Source: JBBQED01 sp038320345 | Lineage (GTDB): Bacteria > Bacteroidota > Bacteroidia > AKYH767-A > OLB10 | Reading direction: 5' to 3' | DNA: 64,000 nucleotides | Assembly (NCBI GenBank): GCA_038320345.1 | Contig: JBBQED010000003.1 | Coordinates: forward strand, 1-64,000 | In this document: positions 6,796 through 17,000 of the stretch, in pieces | Layout of the letters: every line of letters begins with the position of its first letter | How positions within the stretch are numbered: the first letter of the stretch is position 1 | Made by a program: the position numbers and the translations under genes | The notes under the pieces: model-generated | Told to the model about the DNA's origin: nothing | Seen by the model: the letters and a program-made list of their open reading frames with translations, nothing else | The model's database searches: none

Positions 6796-9318
6796 ATGCG
6801 CCTTCTCTATTCGTTAATTACAAGTTTTATTATTAGTTGTTGTTTCACTTTTTCTGCATCTGCACAAGATGCAATGCTTACAGGAACTATAAAAGACTCT
6901 CTCAATGTTCCTATTGAATCGGCTTCCATTTCAATTATTGGAGAATCTGGAGGAACACTTTCAGATAAAGACGGGCATTACGAACTCCGTTTAACTCCTT
7001 ATAAAGATATTGATATCGCCATTTCGGTTTTAGGATATGCTACGCGTAAGTTTAAAGTTAAAATGCAACCTGGAGAAATCAGAAGCTTCAATATCGTTCT
7101 TGAATCTACCACTAAATATCTTGGCACTGTTACCATTCAAACAGAAAAATCGAGAGATGCAATGACTTTCAGGATTGAGCCAAAGACGATTGAATTAATG
7201 CCAAGTGTTTCTGGAAATTTTGAAGATGTAGTAAAAACATTTCCAGGTGTAGTCTCTAACAACGAACTAACTTCTAATTATTCGGTGAGAGGAGGAAATT
7301 ATGATGAGAATCTTGTGTATGTAAATGACATTCAAATTTATCGACCTTTTTTAATACGATCGGGAGAGCAAGAAGGATTAAGTTTTATTAATCCTGATCT
7401 AGTATCTGGAATTAAATTCAGTTCAGGAGGCTTCGGTGCTGCTTACGGTGATAAGATGTCATCAGTACTTGATATAGATTACAAAACTCCTAAATCATTT
7501 GGCGGATCTGCTTACATGAGTTTGTTAGGAGCAGGGTTGCACTTAGAAGGAATTTCGAAAAATAAAAAGTTTACGTGGCTGACAGGCCTTCGTCAGAAAT
7601 CAAATCAGTTCCTGCTGAAAAATCTGGATACACAAGGTGATTACAAACCGTCCTTTACAGATATCCAAGGGCTATTAACTTATCAGCTTACTAAAAAAAC
7701 AGAACTCTCGTTATTGGGAAATTACTCCAGAAATAAATATAGAGTGATTCCTTCAACCCGTCAAACTGAGTTCGGAAATATTAATGAGGCTTTACGATTT
7801 ACCGTTTATTTCGATGGACAAGAAGTAGATCAATACCAAACATCACAAGGCGCATTAGCACTTACGCATAAAATCAATGATTCACTTAAAATAAAATTTA
7901 TTGCTTCCACATTCATTACTAAAGAGCAGGAATTTTACGATATCCTAGGTCAATATTACCTCGATGAATTAGAAAGAGATTTAGGATCGAGTGAGTTTGG
8001 GAATGTTGCTTATAACAGAGGGGTGGGTGGCTTTCTTGATCATGCCCGAAACGAATTAAATGCATACGTTACCAGTGCTGAGCACAAAGGATATTACAAT
8101 GCAAACAAAATGGCCTTGCAGTGGGGCGTTAAATTACAGCATGAAAAAATTAACGATGAACTAGATCAATGGCAATATCGTGACTCTGCTGATTTTTCTA
8201 TTCCTCATCCTAGCAACAATCCCGGTGGACCACGTGATTTGAATCAACAAATCGTACTCAATAATGTAGTGAAAAATAAAATTGAATTAAATTCATTACG
8301 CTATAGTGGGTATGTACAAAACACTTGGACTTTTGATGAATATATCATTACAGCAGGAGTTAGAGCAACCTATTGGGATTTGAATGATGACCTGAATATC
8401 AGTCCTCGGGCTTCTCTTACTTATCATCCAAAATTTAATGACAAATTAACTTTAAGAGCAGCTAGTGGCATATATTATCAGCCTCCTTTCTACAGGGAAA
8501 TGCGCGGACTTGATGGGCAAATCAATAAAGATGTGATTGCACAACGTTCCATACATTTTGTATTGGCGAGTGATTATCAATTCCTCAGTTGGGGTCGTGA
8601 ATTCAAATTAACTTCTGAACTCTATTATAAAAAGCTTGATAATCTAAATCCATACAAATTAGACAATACCCGAATCCGTTATCTTGCTAAAAATAATGCA
8701 AGTGGGTATGCTACGGGAATTGACCTTCGCCTGAATGGAGAATTTGTAGAAGGAATTGAATCATGGGCATCGTTATCGTATTTAAAAACAGTAGAAGATC
8801 TGAAAGATGATTCTTATATTACTTACTATAATCAATCAGGTGAAGCTATTGTACCAGGATACACTTTCGATAATGTTGCAACTGATAGTGTCACTACCTA
8901 TCCTGGTAATATTCCGCGACCATCCGATCAACGGATAACTTTCAGTTTATTTTTTCAAGATTATCTTCCTGCCTCCCCATCATTCCGGATGCATATGAAC
9001 CTAATTTTCGGAACGGGTTTACCGTATGGCCCTCCAGGAGAAAAACGTTATACGGATATCCTCAGAGGCCCAACTTATCGACGTGTTGACATTGGGTTTT
9101 CTAAAGTGGTTATCGATGAGGACAAAAAGAACACTTCCAGAATTGCAATCATCAGCAAATTAAAATCCTTAATTTTTAGCTTAGAAGTATTTAATCTATT
9201 GCAGGTGAGTAATACGGTATCCTACACTTGGATAACCGATATTTCTGGAAGACAATATGGAGTGCCTAATTACTTAACATCCCGATTAATCAATCTGCGT
9301 TTGCAGGCTAAGTTTTAA
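6796..9318 (+). CDS. TonB-dependent receptor with N-terminal carboxypeptidase-regulatory-like domain (copy B)
   Basis: This outer-membrane receptor of 840 residues starts at 6796 (MRLLYSLITS). A longer frame from 6718 would overlap the upstream gene and bury the signal peptide (residues 1-24, ending SASAQ). The domains are a regulatory beta-sandwich (about 27-115, GTIKDSLNVPIESASISI), a plug (about 130-240, with PGVVSNNELTSNYSVRGG) and a barrel to the C-terminus ending LRLQAKF, which has the terminal aromatic typical of outer-membrane proteins. It is strongly similar along its whole length to copy A, including NTRIRYLAKNNASGYATG and FNLLQVSNT. The ligand is unknown. The SUI1-like gene follows after six bases. 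Confidence 0.92.
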   Translation: MRLLYSLITSFIISCCFTFSASAQDAMLTGTIKDSLNVPIESASISIIGESGGTLSDKDGHYELRLTPYKDIDIAISVLGYATRKFKVKMQPGEIRSFNIVLESTTKYLGTVTIQTEKSRDAMTFRIEPKTIELMPSVSGNFEDVVKTFPGVVSNNELTSNYSVRGGNYDENLVYVNDIQIYRPFLIRSGEQEGLSFINPDLVSGIKFSSGGFGAAYGDKMSSVLDIDYKTPKSFGGSAYMSLLGAGLHLEGISKNKKFTWLTGLRQKSNQFLLKNLDTQGDYKPSFTDIQGLLTYQLTKKTELSLLGNYSRNKYRVIPSTRQTEFGNINEALRFTVYFDGQEVDQYQTSQGALALTHKINDSLKIKFIASTFITKEQEFYDILGQYYLDELERDLGSSEFGNVAYNRGVGGFLDHARNELNAYVTSAEHKGYYNANKMALQWGVKLQHEKINDELDQWQYRDSADFSIPHPSNNPGGPRDLNQQIVLNNVVKNKIELNSLRYSGYVQNTWTFDEYIITAGVRATYWDLNDDLNISPRASLTYHPKFNDKLTLRAASGIYYQPPFYREMRGLDGQINKDVIAQRSIHFVLASDYQFLSWGREFKLTSELYYKKLDNLNPYKLDNTRIRYLAKNNASGYATGIDLRLNGEFVEGIESWASLSYLKTVEDLKDDSYITYYNQSGEAIVPGYTFDNVATDSVTTYPGNIPRPSDQRITFSLFFQDYLPASPSFRMHMNLIFGTGLPYGPPGEKRYTDILRGPTYRRVDIGFSKVVIDEDKKNTSRIAIISKLKSLIFSLEVFNLLQVSNTVSYTWITDISGRQYGVPNYLTSRLINLRLQAKF

Positions 9319-9324
9319 TCAGCT

Positions 9325-9663
9325 ATGTCGAATAAAAATAAAGGTAAAAGCGGAATCATTTATTCTACAAACCCGAATTACCAGCGCGAAGAACCCGTTT
9401 ATCAAAGCGCCACACTTCCACCTCAGCAACAGGATTTGCGTGTATGGCTAGAACGTAGAGGAGGAGGAAAAGTAGCAACTGTGGTGAAAGGATTTGCAGG
9501 TCGAGAATCTGACTTAGAAGATTTAGGACGATTATTGAAAAGTAAATGTGGTGTTGGAGGAACTGCTAAGGATGCTGAAATTATTGTCCAAGGAGATCAC
9601 CGTGACAAAGTGATCGGGATTCTTATGGATTTGAAATACAAAGTAAAAAAAGCTGGAGGTTAA
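9325..9663 (+). CDS. SUI1/eIF1-like translation initiation factor (YciH family)
   Basis: This 112-residue protein is the bacterial homologue of eukaryotic initiation factor eIF1. The family is thought to act in start-codon selection on the 30S subunit, and its exact role in bacteria is not settled. The SUI1 fold covers about residues 36-110 (LRVWLERRGGGKVATVVKGF, LLKSKCGVGGTAKDAEIIVQGDH in parts). The N-terminal 35 residues are a low-complexity extension. It sits six bases after the TonB receptor and may be cotranscribed, although the functions look unrelated. Its last codons overlap the bshA stop by four bases, tail to tail. Confidence 0.9.
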   Translation: MSNKNKGKSGIIYSTNPNYQREEPVYQSATLPPQQQDLRVWLERRGGGKVATVVKGFAGRESDLEDLGRLLKSKCGVGGTAKDAEIIVQGDHRDKVIGILMDLKYKVKKAGG

Positions 9664-10811
9664 ACTACTTTTTCAACTGACTTTAAAGATTCAGCAATTA
9701 CTTTTTCATAATAAGATTCATACAAAGGCATAATTTTATCTAGACCGAAATCTTTTGCACGTGCCAATGCATTCTTTTTAAACTTTAATAATTTTTCTTC
9801 GCTACCTAAAATCTCAATAGCATTCTTCGCCATATCATCCACATCCCCTACTGCACTCATAAAGCCGGTAACGCCATTTACATTTAATTCGGGCATACCA
9901 CCAGAGTTGGTTGAGATCACTGGAACCTGACATGCCATTGCTTCAAGCGCTGCTAATCCAAAACTTTCGGTTTCAGAAGGCATCACAAACAAATCACCAA
10001 TAGAAAGAATCTCTTCTACTAACTCTTGCTTACCGAGAAAACGAACATCTACATCTAAATTCAGATCGCGAGATAATTTTTCGATATTATGGCGTTCAGG
10101 TCCGTCGCCAATTAACAATAGTTTAGCAGGGATTACTTGTCGCACTTTCTCAAATACTTTTACGACATCCTGAACACGTTTCACTTTCCGAAAGTTGGAA
10201 GTATGAATAAGTAATTTCTCACCGTTAGGCGTTATCGCTTTCCTGAAGTGATCTTTAGGTTGTTTTGAAAATCGGCTTAAGTCGATGAAGTTTGGAATAA
10301 CTTCAATCTCTTTAGTAATTTTAAAATTTTGAAAAGTTTCCTGACGAAGATTATCAGAAACTGCTGTTACTCCATCTGAATGATTGATCGCAAATGTTAC
10401 TACTGGCTCATAGCTGGAATCTTTTCCTACAAGGGTAATATCCGTTCCGTGTAAAGTAGTGACCACTGGAAGATGAATACCTTGTGCAGCTAGAATTTGC
10501 TTCGCCATATAAGCCACTGAAGCGTGAGGAATAGCATAATGCACATGTACAATATCCAGTTGCTCATATCGAGCTACATCTACCAGTTTACTCGTTAACG
10601 CCGATTCATAAGGTATATAATCGAAGAGCGGATACTGAGCAGCATTGACTTCATGGTAGGAAATATTTTCAGAAAAACAATCCAAACGAACAGGCTGACT
10701 ATAGGTGATAAAATGAATTCGATGCCCTTTTTCAGCAAGTGCTTTTCCTAATTCAGTAGCGATCACTCCACTCCCACCAAAAGTGGGATAACAAACAATT
10801 CCTATTTTCAT
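9660..10811 (-). CDS. bshA: N-acetyl-alpha-D-glucosaminyl L-malate synthase (bacillithiol biosynthesis)
   Basis: This GT4-family glycosyltransferase of 383 residues joins UDP-GlcNAc to L-malate, the first step of bacillithiol synthesis in the cytoplasm. The start at 10811 (MKIGIVCYPTFGGSG) is preferred over an ATG six codons earlier because it matches BshA N-termini. Visible features are the glycine-rich N-terminal loop FGGSGVIATELG, HYAIPHASVAY, LHGTDITLVG, SNFRKVKR and the C-terminal nucleotide-sugar motif PSETESFGLAALEAMA with its paired glutamates. No bshB or bshC is in the window. It ends in a four-base overlap with the converging SUI1 gene. Confidence 0.9.
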   Translation of the reverse strand: MKIGIVCYPTFGGSGVIATELGKALAEKGHRIHFITYSQPVRLDCFSENISYHEVNAAQYPLFDYIPYESALTSKLVDVARYEQLDIVHVHYAIPHASVAYMAKQILAAQGIHLPVVTTLHGTDITLVGKDSSYEPVVTFAINHSDGVTAVSDNLRQETFQNFKITKEIEVIPNFIDLSRFSKQPKDHFRKAITPNGEKLLIHTSNFRKVKRVQDVVKVFEKVRQVIPAKLLLIGDGPERHNIEKLSRDLNLDVDVRFLGKQELVEEILSIGDLFVMPSETESFGLAALEAMACQVPVISTNSGGMPELNVNGVTGFMSAVGDVDDMAKNAIEILGSEEKLLKFKKNALARAKDFGLDKIMPLYESYYEKVIAESLKSVEKVV

Positions 10812-10817
10812 ATAGTA

Positions 10818-10825
10818 CAAATTTA
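10818..10825 (-). promoter_or_regulatory. -7 box TAAATTTG for bshA
   Basis: This is an exact TAnnTTTG match on the minus strand ending about seven bases before the ATG at 10811. It would give a leaderless or near-leaderless message and supports that start codon. Confidence 0.5.
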
Positions 10826-10925
10826 ACAAAAGAGACCTGGTTATGTACTAATCGGGCGAAAGGTTTGGATATTTTAACTTCCCCTTAATATTAACACCAC
10901 ATTGCTACCTCAAAGACCCAAAATC

Positions 10926-13895
10926 CTATTCCTTATAAGAACCCGCAGCATCATATACTACTTGCATAACATCAGTCCGGATGTTTTGTTTCGAAAGCTT
11001 ATTATTAGTTGCTGAAGGATGTACCCTATTGGATAAAAATACATAAACCAGTCCATTTTTCGGGTCGGCCCAAACGTAAGTACCTGTGAATCCGGAATGA
11101 CCGAAAGAAGCCAGTGATGCACTCTTTGCAGTAGGTCCATTCTTGCTGGCCTCATCATCTTGTCGGTCGAAAATCAGACCTCTACGATTATCAGTACCAG
11201 GATAAGCCTGAGCCGTAAATAAATCTATCGTTTCCTTATGAATAAATTGCCGTCCTCCATACTCTCCATGATTAAGCAACATCTGCATTAATATAGCTAA
11301 TGACTGAGCATTACTAAAAACACCTGCATTACCTGCAACACCACCTAACATCGCGGCGGCAGGATCATGAACATGACCTTGGAGGAGTTGATGCCGGAAA
11401 ACAGTATCTAACTCAGTAGGGACAATGGTTGATGAATCGAGTCGATCCTTGGGTAGAAATCCAGTTTCCCATAATCCTAGCGGCTTATAAAAATTATCCG
11501 TCACATATTCATCCAATGATTTGCCTGAAATCTTTTCTAGGATACGTTGCATGATCAACAAACCCAAATCAGAATACACATATTTGCCAGGAGGATTTAC
11601 TTCCGATTTCAAAATTATACTCCAGATGCTGTCCTTATAATCATCTCTCATAAATAAACTATCCGCTACTTGTACAGCAAAACTTTTTTCCTCAGATCTA
11701 CGATACCATTCTGGACTTACGCCAGATGAATCAACAGTACTTTTATAGAACGGAATCCACGCTTGCAAACCAGCTTCATGTGCCATGATCTGTCGCAGTG
11801 TGAGATCTTTCTTATTGGTGGATTTGAATTCAGGAAGGTACTTTGAAATCTTTGCATCCGGATCCAACTTATGTTTATCAAACAACAACATCGTAGCCAG
11901 ACTAGTTGCAGCAACTTTAGTCACTGAAGCTAAATCGTACACATCCGTATTTTTCACCGCCCTCGTTTTATCATAGGTAAAATATCCAAATGATTTATTA
12001 TAAATAACATTACCTTTCAAAGCAACGAGGATCTGACATCCTGGAAAAACAGAATCCCGAATTGCTTTATTAATCAGTGTATCTACCACATCAAATTGAT
12101 TAGATGCAACGTGCATTTCTTCTGGTAAAGAATATTTAATGACCTCATTTGTAGAAGAAGTTAGACCTTGTCCCATGAGGAAATCGATGGTCGCTGTAAC
12201 AGGAATCTTACCTGTAAAAGAAGATGCGCCAAAAATTTTCTGTGCGGTTAAATATTGAGGGAGGTAAGTATCCTCATAAGCAATCACCACTGCATGATGA
12301 TGGGTTGCTTTATTGAACTTCCCTAACACATAGGCATTACCGAAGACACAAAAAACAGTATTTTTATTATCCGAAAGTTTATCAGCGATATAGGTCATGC
12401 TTTCGGAAACATTAAAATTCTTAGCGGCATTGATACTCGTATTATGCACACTTACTATCACTCTGTCATACTCTCTTAATATTTGAGCTAGACTATCCAT
12501 CAATTTTACAGATGCATCTTTAGGCACATTAAAACAATCCACTTTCCCATATCGATTCAACATTAATTGAAACGGGTTATTTGCAGTATCATTGAGCACA
12601 ACGCTTGCCATACAATCTCTATAATAAGGACTAAATGGAATGAATTTATCCTGATTCTTCAATAAGGTCACTGATTCATTATAAAGCTGGTAATTCAACC
12701 AAGCTGCAGGCCCTGAAAAAAGATCCTTAATCAGATTCGTGGTATCTATGGCAGGAGCATTGTAAGCACCCGACCAATATTTAGCCATGAGAATTTTTCT
12801 CACATGCCCATCGATTTCTGACTGATCGATTTCACAATTCTGAATACCGTAATGAATTCTCTCTATCGCTTTAGGCACATCCTGAGAATATAGTAATACA
12901 TCATTACCCGCCAACAATGCATTCCATTCGAGCTCTCCGGGTTCAAAGAAAGAAGCAACTCCTTTCATATTCAAAGCATCGGTAAAAATCAGGCCTGTAA
13001 ATCCAAGTTTCTGTTGCAATAATCCCTTGATCATTTTTTCAGATAAAGTACTTGCTCTGTTTGGTGTGGAATCAATAGAAGGAACATACAAGTGAGCTAC
13101 CATCACTGAAGCCAAGCTATCCTTAATTAATTCTTTAAACGGAGTCAACTCCAAACTATCGAGTGCAATGATATCAGAATGGATTACTGGTAAACTCAGA
13201 TGGGAATCAGAATCTGTATTACCATGACCGGGGAAATGCTTTCCACAAGCAAGCACATTATTGCGCTGCATCCCTTGCATATACATTTTTCCCATGAGTG
13301 TAACTTGTTCTTTATTTTCTCCAAAAGAACGGCTGTTGATAATGGGATTTGCAGGATTATTATTAATATCGATATCAGGAGCAAAATTGATTTGAATGCC
13401 CATTCGTTTGCATTGTCGGGCAATTTCTTCACCCATAGCATATACTCCCGCAGTATCTCTGCCAGCACCAAGTGTCATCTGACGAGGAAAACGCATGGTA
13501 CTATCTATTCTCATACTAAGTCCCCATTCTCCATCAATTCCAATCATTAAGGGAACTTTAGAGATGTGCTGATAATAATTGGTTAATAAAGCTTGACGAA
13601 TAGGACCTCCTTGAAAAAAAATTAATCCGCCGATATAAAAGGAATCGATTAGCTGTGTGATTTGCTGTACATGAACGATGTCTTTATTTGAAAAAGCATC
13701 TACCATAAATAGCTGTCCAATTTTCTGCTTATACGAAAGTGTATTCAGCATGGAATCTGCCCAATGTTCTGCTTGAGGTGAAACATACACCGGAAGAGAC
13801 TGTGCATTTAACGGTGGAGAAACTACAACAGCAAATAAAATAAAAAAGCAAAGCATAGCTTTCTTTCGACAAGGTAAAGGAAACATATTTATCAT
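10926..13895 (-). CDS. Fusion of GH3 beta-N-acetylhexosaminidase (NagZ-like) and class C beta-lactamase-type serine hydrolase
   Basis: This large exported protein (989 residues) has two enzyme domains. After a signal peptide (about 1-32) a GH3 domain runs to about residue 380 and carries the NagZ signature KHFPGHGNTDSDSH at about 218. Its Asp/His dyad is expected to cleave N-acetylglucosamine linkages of peptidoglycan or muropeptides. A GH3-associated linker region follows. From about residue 600 there is a serine-hydrolase (beta-lactamase/D-peptidase) domain with SVTK (about 657), YSDLG as the Y-x-N/D element, and HSGFTG in place of KTG near residue 934. Such fusions are known in Bacteroidota and fit periplasmic cell-wall turnover. 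Neighbours are unrelated. Confidence 0.9.
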   Translation of the reverse strand: MINMFPLPCRKKAMLCFFILFAVVVSPPLNAQSLPVYVSPQAEHWADSMLNTLSYKQKIGQLFMVDAFSNKDIVHVQQITQLIDSFYIGGLIFFQGGPIRQALLTNYYQHISKVPLMIGIDGEWGLSMRIDSTMRFPRQMTLGAGRDTAGVYAMGEEIARQCKRMGIQINFAPDIDINNNPANPIINSRSFGENKEQVTLMGKMYMQGMQRNNVLACGKHFPGHGNTDSDSHLSLPVIHSDIIALDSLELTPFKELIKDSLASVMVAHLYVPSIDSTPNRASTLSEKMIKGLLQQKLGFTGLIFTDALNMKGVASFFEPGELEWNALLAGNDVLLYSQDVPKAIERIHYGIQNCEIDQSEIDGHVRKILMAKYWSGAYNAPAIDTTNLIKDLFSGPAAWLNYQLYNESVTLLKNQDKFIPFSPYYRDCMASVVLNDTANNPFQLMLNRYGKVDCFNVPKDASVKLMDSLAQILREYDRVIVSVHNTSINAAKNFNVSESMTYIADKLSDNKNTVFCVFGNAYVLGKFNKATHHHAVVIAYEDTYLPQYLTAQKIFGASSFTGKIPVTATIDFLMGQGLTSSTNEVIKYSLPEEMHVASNQFDVVDTLINKAIRDSVFPGCQILVALKGNVIYNKSFGYFTYDKTRAVKNTDVYDLASVTKVAATSLATMLLFDKHKLDPDAKISKYLPEFKSTNKKDLTLRQIMAHEAGLQAWIPFYKSTVDSSGVSPEWYRRSEEKSFAVQVADSLFMRDDYKDSIWSIILKSEVNPPGKYVYSDLGLLIMQRILEKISGKSLDEYVTDNFYKPLGLWETGFLPKDRLDSSTIVPTELDTVFRHQLLQGHVHDPAAAMLGGVAGNAGVFSNAQSLAILMQMLLNHGEYGGRQFIHKETIDLFTAQAYPGTDNRRGLIFDRQDDEASKNGPTAKSASLASFGHSGFTGTYVWADPKNGLVYVFLSNRVHPSATNNKLSKQNIRTDVMQVVYDAAGSYKE

Positions 13896-13985
13896 TCCAG
13901 CAATAGTACGTAGAAGTGCTGCTTCTTATTGCCGACTACCTATGAAGTAATGCACATGTTTCCGTGAATTAAGTAAATATAAAAA

Positions 13986-14022
13986 GGGCTAAAAAAACAG
14001 GAGTTACCCATTTTTTTAGCCC
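13986..14022 (-). terminator. Terminator after the secreted sugar dehydrogenase
   Basis: A long stem (GGGCTAAAAAA paired with TTTTTTAGCCC) around a roughly 15-base loop is followed by TTTTT on the minus strand. It lies about 25 bases after the stop at 14049. Confidence 0.8.
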
Positions 14023-14048
14023 ATGAAATTTATAACAATCCCGAAGCG

Positions 14049-17000
14049 TTACTCTGATTGATGATTGACAATCAACCTACTAACACCAATTTGAGAACCT
14101 GCCTCTACTTTGACCAAATAAACGCCAGTAGGAAGCGGAGCAATTGGAACATCAATCAACGAAATACCGGGCTGATCTTCAAAGTCATAATGAGAACTAA
14201 CTTCACGGCCGGTCATATCGAAAACGGTAACATGAACCATTCCTGATTCCAGGAGATTAAACTGCAATTGAGTGGATTCATTTGCTGGATTCGGGATAAA
14301 TTGAAGATAGAGATTATTGTCATTTGCAGTTTCACCTTCACGACAGTTAATCACGATATTTACTGGTGATGAAGTTTTAGAGCAAGCTAAGGAAACATCT
14401 GTAACAATAACTTTATATTGACCAGCAGTTGTCGCCACATAAGCATTGGCGGTTGCACCAACAATTGCTACATTATTTTTAAGCCACTGATAGGAATAAG
14501 CAGCATTGGCAGTTTGAGTAAGGGTAACACTTCCTCCTGCACAAAATGTAGTAGGCCCGCTCGCAGTAACTTTTATAGTGGGTGATAATGTTAAGACTGT
14601 AGTATTTGATGTTTTAGAACATCCGAAAGCATCCGTCACCTGAACTCTGAAATTTGCCTGTCCGTTTGCTAAATAACCAGGAGCAGATGCACCTGAAATA
14701 TTTACACTATTCTTTTGCCACTGATAAAGCGGACCAGCAGCATTGGTTGCAGAGGTCAACATTACGGGTGATGTGTTCGTGCAAATATAAACTCTCACTG
14801 TTGGCGTGATCGCAATTGAAGGGGCAGCATATACTGTGATATATGCGGGAAAATTGAAAGTATCAGTTCCCAATGCATTTATTGCAATTAAGCGCACAGC
14901 AAAAGTTCCGTTTGTATTATAAGTAACGGAAGGATTTGTACTTGTACTTGTTGATGGAGTACCTCCTGTAAACGTCCACTGTAAGGAAGTGAAATTAGTA
15001 CTTGTATTCGTAAAATTAATTGTTTTAGAACGGCATGCTGATCTATAATCTGAAGTGAAATTAGCATCAGGGAGAGCTGGAGTACAGTTTGGATAAATAA
15101 AACTTGTAACGGTAGTACTTAGTCCTTCCGGATCGGAAACTTTAAGACTGATTTCATAATAAAAATTTTCCGTACAAGTTTCAGGAGTAATAATTGAAGA
15201 CGTTACTTTATTAGTATCAATTGCCTCTGGATGCACATGATTATTGTGATGTAATGTAGTTTGCCAGAAATATTTCAAAGTAGAATTAGCATGTTCTAAA
15301 TCTGAAACGGTAGCTTGAAGTGGTAAACTAAAAGGTGAACCTAGCGGATAAATATATCCATTTGCAAAGCTAGTAATGGCAACTTGTGGGGGAGTATTAT
15401 TGGTATAGATATTCATTGAATCTGTATTCGTTTGACCAATGTTATCCGTAACTGTTAATTTTACTTTGAAGGTAGAGGGTAAAGAGGTTAAAGCTGTAAA
15501 TACCTTCGATGGATTCTGAAGAATGGAAGTTGTACCATCTCCAAAATTCCACAAATAAGATAAGCCAAGGTTTTCAGGATCACTAGAAAGGTTTCCATTC
15601 AACTGAACACTTAACGGAGATGCACCATAACTTAAGTTTGATTGAATCACTGCACGAGGAGGATTATTTACAACTCCCGTATAACGAATTCTTCTGATCT
15701 CACCTGGAAATTTCACATACATCAAGGTACCATCCCAAGGCTGAACCGTGAGGTAAACAACGGGTCCTAGTCCATCCGCAAAATTGGAAACTCTCGTAAC
15801 CTGATCTGCTGCATCGAAGTTGAAATTTTTTATCCAGCCTTGTCCGAAATCAGCATGAAAGTAAGTGTTCTGATAATTTGCAGGAAATTTATCTGAAGTA
15901 TACCATACTCCTCCACAAGAAGCATTACCACCGAATTTTGGACCCGGAACCGGGGAAGCTGCATTGTCGAGATCTATTGTTGTAGCATTGTTCCCATTAT
16001 ATATTCCAGTTCTTGACTGAAGCCCGTGGTTCCAATCAACAGCTGGTCGCGCATGATAGAATGTAGGAATAGTAGATGGAATATTTTGTGAAACATTACA
16101 TGAGTTGGTGAAAGGTGATGGAGCAAGTGTTGCTTGCTTTAATAAATCTTGAAAATTGAAATATTGCTTGGTACATCCGTTAATATTAAACAATGGATTT
16201 GGAGCATCCATATTCGCAGTTAATGCTGCTGTATAAGGTCCATTATTTGTTAAGCCTTCGTAAATCGGCCAACCAAAATTTTTGCCAGAAACATCACAAA
16301 TATTTAGATCTTCCCATGTACCCCAACCCACATCTCCAATATACAATGTTCCTGGATCTCCTGCTGTTAGATCAGTACTCCCAGTTCCTTTGCGCAATAC
16401 GGTACGGAATGGATTTCTAAGTCCGAGTGCCCATACTCGGGATTTAGCAGCACGACTATCGTTGGCATCAAAAAATGGATTTGTCGGTAAGCCGTTACCG
16501 GTAGCTGGATCAATTCGCAAAATTTTACCATTTAAACAATCCACGATTTGTGCGCGCATAGCGCCTACATTTTCTTTGGGACGAATAATTGAATCCGTTA
16601 ATGCCTGCGCCCAATAGGTATCGGAACTACTTCCAACATCAGCAACATTATAACTTGCACCATCACCTGTTGAGATCAACAAAGATCCGTCTTCACCAAA
16701 AACAAGTTGACCACCACTATGAGATTCATGTAAAAGTGGAATTCCTGTTTTCTTAGTTTCCCCTATTAATATTAATCGACTATTGGGAACAATCGAATTG
16801 AAATTCCCATTCGCAACATCAACTTTATAACGAGTCACTCGAATGATTGTCGCATTAAAATATTCATTGGTAGTTGCACTGTACTGAGGAGTACCATAAT
16901 ACAATAGATAATGCCGATCGACAGTATATTCCAAATAGATAAAGCCATTGCTCAAAAAATTAGGGTCAAGTGCAAATCCATTAAGACCATGGTCGCGCCA

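Larger units (their letters stand above)
4796..9318. repeat. Right arm of a diverged inverted duplication (sigma, surface protein, receptor)
   Basis: This arm mirrors 1-4424: sigma B, surface protein B and receptor B correspond to the A copies in opposite order and orientation. Homology ends by the SUI1-like gene at 9325 as far as can be judged, because nothing in the left arm can be compared beyond the window edge. Confidence 0.85.
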
